From Helicobacteraceae bacterium (lineage in GTDB: Bacteria; Campylobacterota; Campylobacteria; Campylobacterales; Sulfurimonadaceae): a stretch of 7,054 bases of DNA. Where the stretch lies: assembly GCA_027081565.1 (NCBI GenBank), contig JALWKG010000059.1, forward strand, positions 1-7,054, written 5' to 3'. The stretch's first letter is position 1. Every line of letters begins with the position of its first letter. Shown one piece after another: positions 5,270 to 7,054 of this stretch. The notes under the pieces were generated by a model that did not search any database, had not been told where the DNA came from, and was given only the letters and a program-made list of their open reading frames with translations. The translations under genes were made by a program, and so were the position numbers.

Positions 5270-7054
5270 TTATAAAACTACCGTAAACTTGGCACCGTGT
5301 GAACCATTAATGACACTCAGACTGCCTCCGAGACTCTCTTCAACGATCATTTTAGACATATAGAGCCCTATCCCGACACCCTGAGCCTCAAATTTGGTGG
5401 TAAAATACGGCTCAAACACTTTAGCAAGGTTTTCCTCCGCGATACCTCCTGCACTGTCTTCTACTTCAATAAGATGTTTTGAGTTCTCTTTGGCAATGCG
5501 TATTTTGATCCACTTCTCTGGTACATCACTTGCCTTCAAGGCATCTCTGGCGTTGTTGAGAAGCACCAGCAGTACCTGAACCAGTTCTCCATCAACGATC
5601 TCGACTGTTTCAGCAACCTCCACCGCTTTGTCGATGTGGATATCGTTTTTGCTCAAACCACCCATCACCAGACCAAGTGCTTTGTCAACCACTGCTTCGA
5701 GTGTTGTTCTCGTCTTTGCTTTGTCGCTTTTAAAGTAGCTGTTGAAGTCCTGGATGGTCTTGGACATGTGTTCGGTAATGTTCTCTATCTGCTCGATGTT
5801 CCTGTCCAAAGAGGCATCATCAAGAGTATTACGGCGATGCTCCGTCTCAATCTTCATCGCCACCGAATTGATCTCGGAGAGGGGCTGACGCCACTGATGC
5901 GCGATGTGACGCATCATCTCACCCATAGCGGCAAGTTTTGACTGCTCATGCAATACTTGAGTCTTCTCTCTAAGTTCATCCTGATTACTCTTATAGCGGT
6001 AGGCAAGACCCATGGAAAGCAAGGTGATCTCTATGACAATGCCCATCTGAAAGATATAGGCTGTAAAATCATTTCTTTCTACATACCCAAAAGAGAGCAG
6101 ACCTGTTATGATGATCGCTACCAGCATCACCACCCACCCCAAAAGATAGAAGAGTGCTATCTTTCTTTTCAAGACAAAAGAGTGGTACCATGAGACATAA
6201 AGCAGAAAGACACTCAAAAATATCATGTTAATACTAGCGATACCTTTAGGAACGATCCCCATTGGTGCCAAAACCAAAAGTAGTACATTGAGATAAATAA
6301 AAAAGAGCAGCCATCGATCCATCTTCGGTGTATAGTCTTTAAGATTCAGAAAATATCTTAGAAACTGTATCGCCAGTATCACAGCCAGATAGCTCAATAC
6401 AACAGGAACATTTCCACCATTGATGTCATAACTGTCGGCATCGTAATATTGACTTACCAGTCCGTTGTAGTAAAGCATAACAAACATCAGTGTAATATGG
6501 TAAAGGATGTAGACTAAAAATGTTTTTTCCCATATAAAAAGGTATAAAACGATGTTGTATATGAGCATTATCAGTAACGCACCAAAGAAAAATGCGTGCA
6601 TCACTTTTTTAAACACCATATCTTCTGCATACCCAGCCTTGTCATAAACAGCATAGGAGAGTTCCATCTTGTCTTCATTGGTGAACTTCAGATAAATGGT
6701 ATTTTCACTGTGTGCCTTGGCAGGAAGATCAATCGCGATCTGGGCATCGGCATGCGGTCTATTGGCAAAAGGTACTCTGTCACCCATAGAGTACAAAAGC
6801 ATTCCATCGTTTAAATAGACATCTACTCGGTCCAATCGTATGTCCAAAAACTTAATGATCGGCTCAGAATTATGGTCACCAACATTTGTCGTATCTATTT
6901 TTATCCATACTGTACTGTTCTCTGGGAACTCCGCATCTTGACTTGTCAGTCTTTGTGTAAAGAGCTTCTCTTTTTTGGGCAATATATTCTCAATGTTATA
7001 GGTGTGGTTATGGTCGACAAAATAAAAAATATCAACTTTAGCATCATTCCCGGC
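5270..7054 (-). CDS. 7TM-DISM sensor histidine kinase (N-terminus outside the window)
   Basis: A membrane sensor kinase that autophosphorylates on histidine and passes phosphate to a response regulator. The frame is open to base 7054, giving 594 visible codons. A TTG at 6980-6982 is not the true start, because the coding frame continues upstream (reading YFVDHNHTYNI). Residues below count from the window edge. An extracytoplasmic beta-rich sensor resembling 7TMR-DISMED2 spans about 1-145. Seven hydrophobic segments follow: about 150-174, 178-199, 214-236, 246-266, 271-293, 298-322 and 330-351. A short helical linker leads to the H-box HIAHQWRQPLSE with His386 (codon 5897-5899). The ATPase motifs are the N-box LLNNARDAL (498-506), the G1 box D533-SAGG, the F-box FEPYFTT (547-553) and the G2 box GVGIGL (559-564). 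No receiver domain is fused, and no response regulator is in the window; it may lie upstream. The ligand is unknown, though DISMED2 folds often resemble carbohydrate-binding modules. Confidence 0.92.
   Translation of the reverse strand, partial: AGNDAKVDIFYFVDHNHTYNIENILPKKEKLFTQRLTSQDAEFPENSTVWIKIDTTNVGDHNSEPIIKFLDIRLDRVDVYLNDGMLLYSMGDRVPFANRPHADAQIAIDLPAKAHSENTIYLKFTNEDKMELSYAVYDKAGYAEDMVFKKVMHAFFFGALLIMLIYNIVLYLFIWEKTFLVYILYHITLMFVMLYYNGLVSQYYDADSYDINGGNVPVVLSYLAVILAIQFLRYFLNLKDYTPKMDRWLLFFIYLNVLLLVLAPMGIVPKGIASINMIFLSVFLLYVSWYHSFVLKRKIALFYLLGWVVMLVAIIITGLLSFGYVERNDFTAYIFQMGIVIEITLLSMGLAYRYKSNQDELREKTQVLHEQSKLAAMGEMMRHIAHQWRQPLSEINSVAMKIETEHRRNTLDDASLDRNIEQIENITEHMSKTIQDFNSYFKSDKAKTRTTLEAVVDKALGLVMGGLSKNDIHIDKAVEVAETVEIVDGELVQVLLVLLNNARDALKASDVPEKWIKIRIAKENSKHLIEVEDSAGGIAEENLAKVFEPYFTTKFEAQGVGIGLYMSKMIVEESLGGSLSVINGSHGAKFTVVL

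Noticed and set aside
6980..6982. TTG as the start codon of the histidine kinase
   Set aside because: The frame stays open for 24 more codons to the window edge with protein-like sequence, and the sensor domain would otherwise be cut; the true start lies outside the window.

Overview
The window suggests a chromosomal stretch from a Campylobacterota (epsilonproteobacterial) genome, most likely of the Sulfurovum/Sulfurimonas type. This is inferred from the style of the proteins: a long-form transaldolase, and a 7TM-DISM sensor kinase with an HQWRQPL H-box. It also fits the moderate GC, the AT-rich promoters with TATAAT boxes, and tightly packed genes that all lie on one strand. No rRNA, tRNA or phylogenetic marker is present, so genus and species cannot be fixed.

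All seven genes are on the minus strand, so the window reads from right to left. At the right edge (5270-7054) is a membrane histidine kinase whose N-terminus lies outside the window. After a 55-base gap holding a 20-bp perfect palindrome comes a type II toxin-antitoxin pair (Phd/YefM-like antitoxin, RelE/ParE-like toxin; 4638-5214). Only 12 bases later a three-gene, translationally coupled operon begins: a short AMP-dependent acyl ligase (3417-4625), a secreted serine hydrolase of the beta-lactamase/class C PBP fold (2278-3420) and a FabF-type ketosynthase (1061-2281). Both junctions in this trio are 4-base overlaps. A 144-base gap with an AT-rich promoter and some inverted-repeat structure follows, and then transaldolase (1-916), which runs off the left edge.

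How they may work together: the ligase could activate a carboxylic acid, the ketosynthase could extend an acyl chain by decarboxylative Claisen condensation, and the hydrolase would act outside the inner membrane on an ester or amide. This suggests a small dedicated acyl-product or lipid-modification pathway, perhaps related in logic to aryl-polyene or flexirubin loci. The product cannot be read from the sequence, and no carrier protein, reductase, dehydratase or exporter is in view. No terminator is visible between kinase, TA pair and trio, so the TA promoter with its palindromic operator may also feed the trio. Transaldolase looks like an unrelated housekeeping gene with its own promoter.

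No mobile element, CRISPR array, prophage or RNA gene was found.
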